This document shows, piece by piece, positions 1 to 10,890 of a stretch of 64,000 nucleotides of DNA (the first letter of the stretch is position 1; every line of letters starts with the position of its first letter). The position numbers were made by a program, and so were the translations under genes. Location: assembly GCA_024336345.1 (NCBI GenBank), contig JANFOG010000005.1:558001-622000 (forward strand), in the 5' to 3' direction. The notes under the pieces are model-generated. The model did no database searches and was not told where the DNA came from. It worked only from the letters and a program-made list of their open reading frames with translations. Source of the stretch: Mariannaea sp. PMI_226 (lineage: Eukaryota > Ascomycota > Sordariomycetes > Hypocreales > Nectriaceae).

Positions 1-2652
1 TTCCGGGTCCTCGGGTGTTTTAGGGAGTGATATGGTTGCTTAAGGCTTATAACTGAGCGGAAAAGCTTGGATTTCCAGCATATGCCGATCACCGTACGTG
101 TTTGCATTGGGCGAAATGAAACTATGCACCATCTTGACATGTATCGCATGAGGAAGATGGAAGACGGGTCACGTAAATGAATACATAGAATATCCGCACT
201 TAATACCATCGTTGTCAATCTGATCATCAGTGTACCACTGTCTGAGATGTGTGTCAAGCAGGCTTACTGGATCCTGTAACTTAAAGTGTTTGGGTTCCAT
301 CCACCGCTGGAGAGAGGAGAAACTTAACAACTGTGTTTCAACTTGCCAGTCTCGGACAAAAACGGGTATTGAGAGCCAGTGCCAGCAACATGATCCGATG
401 TTTGGATATTTTGGGGTTTTTTTCAGCCCAGGAATGATCTCTCTCATACAAAAGGTTGCTCGATAGTCTGCAGCAGTTGGGGGGGATCTGCTGGTTGAGG
501 CGGGTAAGGATCACAACTTGAGAGAAGTCCATACACACAAATCATCCGAGTCATGGCTTCTGTAGAGGTCTAGCGGTTTTGAGTATGCTTTACGGATTCA
601 GTGGGGAAGAGAAAATACAAAATGAAAGAGAGAGAGAGAGAGAGAGAGGACACCCACCCACACACACACACATATATATATATCTATGTATATATATATA
701 TGTGAAGAGATGGGACGGGGGGCTAACAAAGTGCTTACCCATGGATTGTTAGTTTATGTTAGTTTATAGGAAAAGTCAGGTCTAATTTGCAAGGGGACAC
801 GAGCCAATAGTATTTGGGAACCGGAAATCATGCAAGTTGTAGTCTCCAGAGACTGCCATCACCAGATTGCTTTCTTCGGGTTGATGCCTCCCCCGAAGCC
901 GGGTCGGACCCTTCGTATGTGGTTCGTTGGCCACAATGGAGATAGTTCTCCGAACCAAGGAAAGACACCGCTGGCGAGGGGCCAGAAAAGATGGAACGCA
1001 GATGCAGATTAATAAGATGCAGGCAAGATACCGGCAGAGACTAGTTCCCACTTTCGATCTTCCATGTCTGATCTCCATCTGACCCTATAAGCCCACTCCG
1101 GAGTGCTTTCAATGGGCCCATGCTCGTGAACTCTCCGTCGGGATATAGGATAACCTTGCAGAGTCATGATTGATCCTCTAGTTATACTGGTGAAGAAGCT
1201 TAGAAGTCAACACAAGATCTGGCGCATGTCCTCGGCATATCGCTTACGTATTTGAAATGGGAACTTCTGTTGATTTGCGTGCTTTGCAAATTATATTTCG
1301 ATTGCTTACCTATTGAGTTATCATCAAACCTATTTCTTCGGCCTGTGTCTTGGTGTTCTTTCAAAAATGCCGACGGAGAATCTCGACCGCATCATAATGA
1401 CAGGGGAGGGGGGGGAGGGGAAGAGACTAGGGAGGTGGTTACAGGGGTTCTACTGCCCTGAATAGGAATCGATCTCTGAGAATCTTGCAATAAACACATT
1501 CAATGAATTTCCCGCTAGTAAAAAAAAAACAAGCGGAGGCAAGCTTCAGCCTTAGGTGGGTGCATCAAGATTCATACATTGTAGATTCTATCTAGGACTG
1601 CTTAATAAAGCGGGGCTTTCGGTTTCGGTCAGGTTATGTCAATCAATACTCGCTAGTCGCGACTTCAGAAAAGTCCGAATACTACATAGACCTGTCATGA
1701 AAGCCTTGCTTGAGAGATCGTCGTCTTCCCTGGTCTTGTGGAGGCAGCGTTGTCATAAAACTGCCACAAGGGGACCACTGCCCAGAATAGGTATGAACTT
1801 GCTTCATTTTTGTCTTCGAAGGGCGCAAAAGGCACAGAAGCGCAGAAACGATCAAGATGCTTGGAAATCACCTGGTCACACTCTCTCACTCCCACTGGTC
1901 AACTCAAGAAAACTTCCCCCCCTCTCATCCAATTCCGGGCCTCGGTAATTTTTGAAAGCTGCTTGATGGTGGTGCCCGGCAAACTATTCGCAAATGATGC
2001 CATATGCCCCCCTTGGGAGAAGGGCGTTTCTCGATACGTAAGTGGCTGTCGACCGGTAAACCACCCATCGGGTGGGTGACATAACGAGCTCGCATGGCTC
2101 GCACCCAGTTCTAGGACTAGGTGCGTTTCGTGCCTTTGGCCCATTGGCCCTGGCCCCTCTCGGCCGATAACTAGGTGTGCTCTGGTGGTGTTGGCTGCGT
2201 TTGGGCTGATCAGTAATCACGCGTGCACAATGGACTTCGGGCCCATGACATACACACTCCGCGAGCTAGTAGCCCAAACAAACCTATCGCCTAAGTAATT
2301 TGATTGCTCAGCGGGGCCTAGTTCGCTTTCTCTTACTCGATTTCCAGAACGTGCGCTCCCCCATCCCATATCCCATGTACAGTAATGCCTGCTGCGTGTA
2401 CAGTAGATAAGATGAATCGTTATAATAAAACCCGGTACTGTTCCCGGTGGGCTGGGATTCATGATGGGGTTGGTGTTAGTTTATAGATCGAGTTGATATC
2501 CGCTTTCCTATTACTTGAATCAGCCAGCGGAAACCCCAAAAGAAAGAAACATCTTCTTATACTGAGGGCAACCAACGACGAAGACAACAAAGAAAAGGAA
2601 CAACAACAACAATAACAAGAAGAAGAAGAAGAAGAAAGGAAGAGGGAGAAAC
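1..2652. other. Gene-poor left flank
   Basis: No reading frame here has recognisable domains, a convincing start context or consistent splice joins; the frames of 60-130 codons on both strands look random. Features that can be seen are a compound AG/CA/TA microsatellite around 626-701, a G-rich run near 1405-1420, and a purine-rich leader just before the MFS gene with CAA (2600-2612) and GAA (2618-2637) trinucleotide runs. A TATAATAAAA stretch at 2421-2430 and GATA motifs next to it may belong to the MFS promoter. The first bases could be the end of a neighbouring gene, but nothing shows it. Confidence 0.5.
626..701. repeat. Compound microsatellite (AG)n-(CA)n-(TA)n
   Basis: An uninterrupted AG run (about 626-648) is followed after a short spacer by a CA run (661-671) and two TA runs (672-683 and 690-701). 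Simple-sequence DNA, probably length-variable between strains. Confidence 0.9.
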
Positions 2653-4535
2653 ATGGCCGAGACCAGAAGCGACATCTCGACTGAGACAATGCAGGATGGC
2701 GTACTGGAAGATGAAGGTATTCGTGATGGTTCAATAACCGAAAAGGATGAGGAGTTGGCACAACAGGAAAAGGAACCTGTCACTACAGAACCGACATCCA
2801 TCGAGTTGGATTGGGACAATGAACCAGAGAACCCCCGAAACTGGTCGAAAGGTCAGAAGGCCATGCAGGTTGTGATGTTGTCGTCTACTGCGTTTCTGGC
2901 GTAAGTCTAGCTTTACTTCCTCTCACATCGTGTGGTCTTAGACGGGGGCGCATTTCATACATGTTGACGATGACAACAATAACAAACATCGCGATGACCA
3001 AACTCTCTAACTTTTTTGTTTTTCTGGCACAGATCCGTAGGCACCTCCATCCTCAGCCCGGCCCGAACACAAATCATGGAAGAGTTCAACGTCAGCAGCA
3101 CCGTCGCCCTGGTCCCTCTGACCATGTACGTTCTGGCTCTGGGTTTCGGCCCCGTCATTGGCGGTCCGCTGTCCGAGACCATCGGTCGGTACCCCGTTTA
3201 CGTTGGAAGCGTTCCTCTCGGAGCCCTTTTCGCTCTTGGCTGCGGCTTCGTGCACAACATCGGAGGCCTTTCCTTCCTCCGGTTTATGAGTGGCCTCTGC
3301 TGGGGCCCTGTTCTGGCTGTGGCCTCGGGATCCCTTGTGGAGGTGTTCGATCCCAAGTCTCGAGGACCAGTCTCGGCCGTCTTCATCTTGATGCCCTTCC
3401 TTGGGCCTGGATTGGGGTAAGCAAACACTATACCTTGTCTCTTTTTCAATCAGCTAGTGGGTTGAAATAAGTTTCTTTTTTCCCTTCATGAAAAGAAAGT
3501 AGAAGGGGAGAATCAGGATTGTATATGAGACTAGTGTGCTGACTTCTTCTCCTGTTTAGTCCCGTCATTGGATCATTCGTCGTCCACAGGAAAGGATGGC
3601 GTTGGACGCAATGGACGCTGCTCTTCTTCGCCATCTTCGCCATGATCACCACGGCCCTCACTCGCGAAACCTTCTACCCGGTCATCAAGCGCCGACTTGC
3701 CAAGCAGCGCGGTCTCAAAGTTGAGAAGCAGCCTCCCTTGGCTTCTAGGCTCAAGACTTTCGCCGTCATCTCGCTCATCCGACCGGTTAGAATGGTCTTC
3801 ACCGAGCCTATCGTCGGTTTCTTCTGCCTGTACGTGGCGGCCGAATTCGGTACTCTCTTCAGCTTCTTCGCCGCTGTCCCTTATACCTTTGGGACAGTCT
3901 ACCACTTCTCCATTGAGAAATCCGGCCTGGTGTTCCTGTCAATCGTCATCGGCTGTGTCATGGGACTCGTCACCATAATCCTCTGCGACGTTGTCTTCTA
4001 CCGTAAGCAGATCCCCAAGTACGCGCAGTTCCGCGTCCCTCCGGAGCACCGTCTCTATCCTGCCATGATTGGAAGCATCGGACCCCCCATTGGCCTGTTC
4101 TGGTTCGGCTGGACGGCTCGGGAGAGCATATCTTGGGCCAGCCCTGCCGCTGCCATCATCGTTTTCGCCTGGGGCAACCTGTGCATTTTTGTCAGCGCGA
4201 TCCAGTATATGGCAGATACCTACCACGGAAACGTGGTTGCCAGTGCCTCGGGAGCGAACAGTCTTGTCCGATACGGCTTCGCTGGAGTGTTCCCCTTGTT
4301 CACCTTGCAAAGTAAGTCTATAACACCCCTCTCATCGTTCCATATTATTTGGTAGCTTCAGATCTGAGTGGTTACTAACTGTTATAACTTAGTGTTTGAA
4401 AAGCTAGGCATCGACTGGGCCAGCAGCTTGCTTGGCTTTGTTGCCCTTTGTCTTATGCCTGTGCCCTGGGTGTTGTTCAAGTATGGAGCCCAGATCAGGG
4501 CCAGAAGCACTTACGAAACTGTTGACTACAGTTAA
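2653..4535 (+). CDS. MFS drug/polyamine exporter (DHA1, Tpo1/Flu1-like)
   Basis: Four exons: 2653-2900, 3033-3416, 3560-4311 and 4393-4535, with GTAAGT, GTAAGC and GTAAGT donors and AG acceptors; all phases agree and give 508 residues. A hydrophilic acidic N-terminus of about 65 residues contains the NPRNW motif typical of fungal Tpo1/MDR-type transporters, followed by about twelve hydrophobic segments. The motif-A-like GPLSETIGRYPVY lies at about residues 127-139 and the antiporter motif-C-like GPGLGPVIGSF in segment 5. Family members are proton antiporters in the plasma membrane that export drugs, polyamines or small metabolites; the substrate cannot be read from sequence. It stands alone, with no biosynthetic gene beside it. 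The start is the first ATG after a purine-rich leader. Confidence 0.93.
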
Positions 4536-5305
4536 AAGCAAAAAAGTGAAAAATAACCTGGCGCTTCCAAAATGGCGAAAAAGTTGGATACATGTCATGG
4601 AATACTCAGGCGCAGCCCTTTCTCTTTCTCCTCTTCCTTTTCCCCCCTAACGCCTTATTGATTTCTCTTGTTATATATTGGCATCATAGACTACCAACCA
4701 AGATAGACGCGCCTCTTCGGCAGTTCCGAGGCGACAACAAAAGATACCAGTCGACCACAGCGACTCAAGGTTTTTATAAATATAGAAATAATCAACTAAC
4801 ACCTATATTTCACAAATATGCCATTTTGACCGTCATTTGAACATGTCGTACTCCCGGTGGATGTCGATGTCCCATACGAACTGAACCTGTATGTGATTTA
4901 CTCTGGCCAATCTAGACTGTGTCCAAAACAAAGCAGTAGGAGAGGAATTATCAGATTTCAATGCGTGATTCATTTATTATCCTTACCACTGCCATTATTT
5001 TTGGAGTTTTTTTTTTCGGCTAAAGGGATGCTTAAATATATTAAGATCCAGATCCCTAGGGAGGGTCTAAGTGTGAAGGGACTCATCAGTGTAAGACAAC
5101 GGAATTTATAATTACTAATCTTGTACTGGGCTAGTTGGCATGAATGAGACAAGGGGCGGGGAAAGAAGGAAAACAAGACAAAACATTTTGTCTTTCAAAG
5201 ATAAAAAGAAACCAAAAAACGATATAAGCCCTCAAACACAAAAATGGAGATGAAAATTACTCTCATCTCATGATGATGAGAAGTAAGGAAACAAAAAATA
5301 AACCG
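4536..5305. other. Intergenic, MFS 3' flank
   Basis: Covers the 3' untranslated region of the MFS gene and AT-rich spacer. No gene is seen. An A/T-rich patch at 5290-5302 is the T-run terminator of the minus-strand tRNA gene that follows. Confidence 0.6.
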
Positions 5306-5396
5306 CGACAGAGACAAGATTCGAACTTGCGCGGCCGAAGCCAATGCATACCCCGACAATTCGAGTGCATCCCTTTAACCACTCAGGCACTCTGCC
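5306..5396 (-). tRNA. tRNA-Ser (anticodon CGA), with a 10-nt intron
   Basis: On the minus strand the 7-bp acceptor stem is GGCAGAG with CTCTGTC (one G-U pair), and the discriminator base is G73 as in serine tRNAs. The D arm starts CCTGAGTGG. The anticodon stem ATGCA/TGCAT closes only if 10 nt (plus-strand 5350-5359) are removed directly 3' of position 37, leaving loop CTCGAA+A and anticodon CGA, which reads UCG. A long variable arm (TGGC-TTCG-GCCG) marks a class II tRNA. The T arm is GCAAG-TTCGAAT-CTTGT, which also holds the B box. A T-rich stretch follows the 3' end as Pol III terminator. Fungal tRNA-Ser(CGA) genes commonly carry an intron at this position. Confidence 0.93.
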
Positions 5397-5900
5397 TTCG
5401 TTTGATGACTGTGCGAACAGTTATTACATGTTATATACCTCAACGTCATAGGCTTGCAACAATCTCTCAGCCAAACTTCATCCACTGCTAGACTCAACTT
5501 CAGCCTATGTATGATTCACGCCCATCTCAAGAAACTGACCAGTTCGCAAACTTCATCGCCATCTCCACAAGTCTGTTTTATTTGTCATCATCGCTTATTT
5601 TTTTCTGTAAGTTGGAACTTGATTCGTTCACTAAATATATTTTAGAGCTAGAAACTCTTACTGAGCATCGAGGCCAAACGTCTCTGTTCAATGCCGTCAA
5701 TCATACATCAAAAGGGTCTCTCCCATCCCAGAACCTATTTCGAGCATCCTACATTGGATTCCGTTTAACTCCGACCCTTCCTCCAACGCCAGTGCTAGGT
5801 ACAAAAGAAATGTCAAATAAGCAGACTAGAAAATCTCAAAAAAAAAAACCCCCCCAACCTAAAATCATCCCTTTATCCCCCCAACTACGCACGAGTCGAA
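5397..5900. other. Intergenic, 5' flank of tRNA and 3' flank of phosphate symporter
   Basis: No gene seen. A 143-codon frame crossing this interval has no domain and low-complexity ends, including an A-run and C-run near 5838-5860. The region probably holds the 3' untranslated region of the symporter. Confidence 0.5.
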
Positions 5901-7766
5901 TCAAATCGGCGAATCCCACCTGGGCGCATTCAATATGAGCCCCATCAAACATCCAGATATCACCGCCGTCACAGGCACAGTGATGATCCAGCCCATGTAG
6001 ATCCACGCCACCAGCTTTGGGTTGATGCACTTCCAGTCCCCGTTGGCCAGACCGACCCCAACCGTCGCCCCCGTGATGCACTGCGTCGTCGACACGGGCA
6101 GCTGCAGCCTCGTGGCCATAAGCACCGTCGCCGCGCTGGCGAGCTCCATGCAGAACCCTCGACTGGGTGAGATCAGAGTGAGCCGGTTGCCCAGCGTGCG
6201 CATGACGTGGTAGCCATAGGTAAGGAGCCCAAGCACGATGGACGCCCCTCCCGCGCAGAGAATCCAGATAGGTATCTTCGTGTCCGCAGTGGGCACCTCA
6301 CCTGAGGACCATACTTCGTATGCGGTGATGAACGGTGCAATAGCATTACCGACGTCGTTGGCACCGTGGGTAAAGGATGCCGTGGCGGCTGTGAGGATCT
6401 GTAGTGCTGAATACATATACTCGGCTCGGTTGTCGTAGTGGCTAGTCCTCGCATGCATGTCCTCCAGGTCCCATCTTATCACAGCATTGCGCTTTTGCAT
6501 GCTAATGACATCCTTTTCGAGGCCTCTGAGCATAATCCTGTTGACTTTCCATCCCAAAACGCGGGGGCTATTCCACGGGCCCTCGGGTCTGGGAGGGATG
6601 AGGTCCTCAGAGGTGCGTCGTTCGCGTTCTGGCTGGGAGGGTTCGGGTAACGGTTGAGCCGGGGGAGGCAGAATCCACTCATCGTCCCTGTCGGCGGTGC
6701 TTGGGGGTTGCGGCGTTTGGACTGACTTCAGTAGAGTCTCGGATGCCCTGACAGACTCGAGTTCCTGGCGTGTCAAGTGCCCTCGATAATAGTCCTTTAT
6801 CTGGTGCTTAGAGAACCCAACTGGCGTAGGAGGTGGAGGTGGGCGATGAAGGAGCAGGGGGCCCTGCAGCACATGGTACCATTTCAAAGTCCAGTCTTCA
6901 TGTACAACCCTCGTCCACAAGAAGGGGAGAAGGAAGAATGCCTGTAATAAAGTGACACACGAGGCGGTGACGAAGACTGCAATAATGACATCCCTGGTTG
7001 ACAGATCACGTATGTGGTCGACTCCTTTCCAGGAGATGAGCACTGTGTACAGGTCAGCATCTTGATCGTGAACCGCTTGGAGTCATAAAAGAAAGAAAGA
7101 ACCCACTAGCAAGTGCTGCAACGGTAAGAAATGTATAAAATGGAATGGAATAGAAAGCACGCTTGACTGCGTCTCGTCGAATCAAGACAAACTTCTTGGT
7201 TGCGAAGAAAAGAAAAGCTCCCATGCATCCTGCGATCCCGGGTGCTATAACCCAGGCGGCAAAGACTTGGGATACGCCATCCCAACCCCAGTTGACCTGC
7301 TTGATACCAACCGACGCCGTGGCCGTTCCGACTAGGCCGCCAATGACAGAGTGGGTGGTCGACACGGGCATCCCATTCCTAGTAGCAATCGTCAAGAATA
7401 GTGAAGATGCGATGATGGTGCACATCATTGCCAGCAACAGGACGCTTGGCTTGCTGCTGAAATTTTCTGGGTCAACAATCTTGTTACGGAGAGTGTCGGC
7501 GACCCCCGAACCGACGGTGACGCTACCGGTGAACTCGCAGACTGTGGCTACAAGCATCGCTTGCTTCATGGTCAGCGACCTTGATGAGACCGAGGTGGCA
7601 AAGGAGTTTGCAACATCATTGGCGCCTATAGAGAGAGATATGAGCTACCGGGTACGGTGGAACACCTGTGGCAGGAAGCGATAGGCATACCAATGTTCCA
7701 AGCATCAAGAATAGCGAAGACGGATGTGATAGCAAAAATATAGTCGTACTTGTGCAGTACTGCCAT
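5901..7766 (-). CDS. PHO89: PiT-family phosphate symporter (PHO-4/PHO89-like)
   Basis: Three exons in transcript order: 7766-7691, 7625-7107 and 7042-5901, giving 578 residues. This is the usual length for fungal PiT permeases such as Neurospora PHO-4 and yeast Pho89, which import phosphate with Na+ across the plasma membrane. The two inverted PD001131-type signatures are visible: GANDVANSFATSVSSRSLT at residues 26-44 and GANDVGNAIAPF near residue 425. Multiple hydrophobic segments flank a long hydrophilic, proline-rich central loop (about 235-395), as in this family. The paired motifs MPVSTTHSVIGG and LPVSTTQCITGA reflect the internal duplication. The start M-A-V-L-H-K-Y-D-Y matches the usual family N-terminus, but the frame stays open upstream (see the separate entry). 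Expression is probably phosphate-repressible, inferred from the family. Confidence 0.93.
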
Positions 7767-8326
7767 TGCGTAATGGCCCCCAGGAGGCAGCCCAGCTCGT
7801 AACTGGAGGTAGGCTTGAAAGGCGCGGTTGGACGAGAGAATGACCGAGTAGACGTGTATAAGTAAAGTTGAACAAACGAATATTACGCTGGGTGAATACT
7901 ATCGTGAGGACATCGTGAATAGGGCACGGCTTAGATGAGACGTCAAATACATGATGTACAGTACAACAACTGTTATGTGAGGAGGTCCAGGCTGACGCCG
8001 TCGAGGCGGGAGGGAATGGTCATAATGTAATGATCCAATCCAACGCCAAGACTAGGCTCCCCCCTGCTACAACGTACCTGGCTAGAGATTGAAACCCAGG
8101 GCTTGAACCACGCAAGACCCGGGGGTTCGGTCAAGGGCTCCAGATAGTCTATACCTCTTGACACGACTCGGTCGCTGTCAACCCGACTGGTAAACGGGGG
8201 GTCAATGGGGGTCAGGGGGGCGAATGTGCACTTGGTGGAGGCTCTGATTCGACGGTTCAAAGCTTGAAGGTACTGGAGAAGTCGATAGATCCCGGCCATA
8301 TGCTGGGGATCTAGAGAGTATGGCAT
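7767..8326 (-). other. Candidate upstream coding exons in frame with the phosphate symporter
   Basis: From an ATG at 8326 an 83-codon frame runs to CAG|GTACGT (donor at 8077). Splicing to CGATAG|TAT (exon start 7898) keeps phase 0 and continues open for 44 codons directly into the symporter ATG at 7766. The second segment encodes a hydrophobic stretch, SPSVIFVCSTLLIHVYSVIL, that could be a membrane helix. I do not recognise the sequence. It could be an N-terminal extension of the symporter made from an upstream start, a separate small gene overlapping the symporter 5' end, or an untranslated leader that is open by chance. Known PHO-4 proteins start at the internal methionine, so the extension is unproven. 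Confidence 0.3.
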
Positions 8327-10122
8327 CGAATGTTGAGGCAAAGAAGAGAGGGGGAAAAGAGGACCTGGGATGTTGAGGGGGCCATTTCAGCTACGTAATC
8401 CACAACAACGTCTCTAACAAATACTTGTGTACTTTTTTTACCGTCAGTACAGAACGTACTAGATCAATACGTCTCTGTCTGGTGTCATGCAATGAAAGAT
8501 GCCATTCGGAGTTTGTTGTTGGGTTGAAGTGTCCATGAGCCAATGACAAGCCGCATGTAAGCCACGAGGATTGTCCACCATCAATTCGGAATATGGTAGC
8601 GATTCAAGCCAAGAAAAGAAAAGGGCTGACAGGCATTGCCTCGGCCACTATTTTAGTTACCTGTTAATCAACAAGACCGGCTCTATATAAACTTTTTCCC
8701 TACGAAGGGAACCGGGTTTGTTAGTTAAAAACAGCCCTTGTCCTTCCTTGACAGGTGGTTCTCAGAGCTCGATCTATCTTCACTTTGTAGACCACGACTC
8801 AGGTCTCAGTTACTGTATTAATAAGGACGAACAGCATACGTGATTCAGTGACAAGTTAATTATTATTATTTACGTCAAAGCTAGTCGTAACCAGGAGGGA
8901 ACATATAGACATGTACGTTATTTATCGTCCTTGTCTCAGAAGCCAACAGAATCGCCATGCAGGTAGTTCTGCCCTGAAGATCAGCCCATGCGAGAGTCTC
9001 ACCGAGCCCAGAAGTGGTTGTAGCTTGCGAAAACTAGCAACACACATACATACATACATACATACATATCACATTGGGCCATTCTCCCTAGTTATCGACA
9101 AGCAACTCGATTTATTCGATTTTTCATTCGTTTTCTTGTTTTTTACTTTCCTATTCTTAAGCGATCGATGTGCCAAGAAAGACGCACTGAAAACCACGGA
9201 ATCGTTCCGGTGGCGTCGCATCCCACGTGCGGCGGCGTCAGACCGAATCTGGAGACCGAGACAAAAAAGAAGAACCCTGGGAGTAGACTAGCTGATGCCT
9301 TCTTCACATGAGGATAAAACCACTATCGTCGCAGCAGCATATCTCCACGGAAAATATTGAATGGATAAAACGGCAAGTTGGATAAAACGGCAAACGGGAA
9401 GTTGGATAAGGCCAACCACATCTCGTGCAGTTTTACCTATCAGCTCCTCCTAGCTCTTGAAGCGAACTCTCGACGTAGATAAGTTTTAGCATAGGCGAGT
9501 TCTATGCCAAGTCGAAACCGTTAGTTAGCTTCCTTCATCCACGTGTACTATGAAGTGGAAAGGAACTCATCGTGGGAAAACACTGCGCAGCCTTGTGACA
9601 CATCACACACGTCCGTGGCATCAAGCTGGAATATTTTATACTCGAAAATAAAACTAATCCGTGCTCCTGTCGACGACCTCAAGATTGCAAAGATCAACAG
9701 TCCAAGCTTCATAAATCACCAACAAGCTACAGTAGTGCTCCCCTTCTCCCCCCTCCCTCCTGTCAGTGAGACCTGTCAAGGCCCTGGCCCATGGAAATCG
9801 GGTTTCAAAATGGTGATCCAGTACCGATGCGGCCCCACTTTCCTCCGTCACTGGCTCCCGCCTTACAAAGCTGCCTACACAAGCTTGCAAGCCTCGGCCC
9901 GTCTAGCTTCCGAGCCTCTCCGGGGAGTTCAACTGCCCATGACGGCGTCACTCATCCCGGGTCTCTTTTCAGTGTTGACCTAGCTGTCGCAAACTCGCCA
10001 TCCCATCAATTGTTTTTCTTATCTCCCACAAAAAGAAACCAGCGCCTGCCCGGCAAACTCCATACTTCCAATTACATTACAACACCAACTAGACAGGTAC
10101 CACAATCCCACAGCGAGCAGCA
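8327..10122. other. Intergenic between phosphate symporter and SDHAF4 gene
   Basis: Divergent intergenic region. A TATATAA element lies at 8684-8690 and an ACAT microsatellite at about 9044-9068. Two CACGTG palindromes (9224-9229 and 9540-9545) match the consensus bound by Pho4/NUC-1-type bHLH factors. Short direct repeats of GGATAAAACGGCAA occur near 9362-9395. No convincing gene was found; a 126-codon frame at 8911 is low complexity. Confidence 0.5.
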
Positions 10123-10530
10123 ATGTCCCGCCTCCTCCGCTCCATCAACTCCAGGACCACACCCTCCCTCGTCCGCCTCTCCTCCACCTTCCGCGCCCGC
10201 CCCGCGCCCCCCAAGCTCCCCGCCGACCAGCAGGCCGAGTTCGAGCGTCTGCAGCGAGCCGCCGCCGTCTCCTCTGCCTTCCAGCCTGAAAACGCATCCG
10301 CTACGTCAGGCAGCACGACCACCCCCGTTACGTCACAGCTCCGCCACCAGACGACTCCCAACACAGAGTCTCGTGACGATGTCAACCAGGGTCTTTTCCG
10401 CGGCGCGCCCCCCGAGTTTGAGGGAGACGTAAATCCCAAGACGGGAGAGGTTGGAGGGCCGAAGAATGAGCCCTTGCGATGGGGACATGAGGGTGATTGG
10501 AGCTACAACGGCCGAGTAACGGATTTCTAG
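10123..10530 (+). CDS. SDH8: Succinate dehydrogenase assembly factor 4 homolog (DUF1674)
   Basis: Single-exon gene of 135 residues. The N-terminus (about residues 1-35) is rich in Arg, Ser and Leu, lacks acidic residues and looks like a mitochondrial presequence. The C-terminus carries the DUF1674 signature: GEVGGPKNEPLRWGHEGDWS followed by YNGRVTDF, ending at the last residue as in SDHAF4/Sdh8 proteins. In yeast and animals this matrix protein binds the free flavinylated Sdh1 subunit and promotes its assembly with Sdh2 into complex II. The middle is Ser/Thr-rich and probably disordered. It is convergent with rxt3. The function call rests on the C-terminal motif and the length. Confidence 0.88.
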   Translation: MSRLLRSINSRTTPSLVRLSSTFRARPAPPKLPADQQAEFERLQRAAAVSSAFQPENASATSGSTTTPVTSQLRHQTTPNTESRDDVNQGLFRGAPPEFEGDVNPKTGEVGGPKNEPLRWGHEGDWSYNGRVTDF

Positions 10531-10890
10531 GCATCGGGAACTCCACGGAAGTGGTTGAGAAGGAAGAAGGGAAAAGCCTTGGAGCACCAGATCTGGGATG
10601 ATGAATGTATATTTAAGCGCAAGAAAAAGCGAGGCTAACTTGTACAATATTGTAACGATTAAATCGGTATAATTGACTTGAGACGACGGACGAGAGCATC
10701 TTAGAAAACCCTCGGCAGCACGCCTCTGACTAAATAGTGCCACTTATCATGACATAGGGGATGGGTATTCTCTATTCTTACAAGAACCCTCATTTGCCTC
10801 TCTAAACCTTTCCCCAGAATGCACTGTTTGGTAAAGCAACGCCAATTTCAAAATTTCCCAACCCCCAAGACCATATTATGATGCACCCTA
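10531..10890. other. Convergent intergenic spacer
   Basis: Holds the 3' untranslated regions of the SDHAF4 gene (+) and rxt3 (-). No other gene is seen. Confidence 0.6.

Noticed and set aside
5270..5491. 73-codon plus-strand frame
   Set aside because: It runs across the minus-strand tRNA-Ser gene; the apparent protein is translated tRNA.
8911..9291. 126-codon plus-strand frame after a TATA-like element
   Set aside because: Made of microsatellite translation (HTYIHTY) and a Phe/Leu-rich pyrimidine run; no domain.
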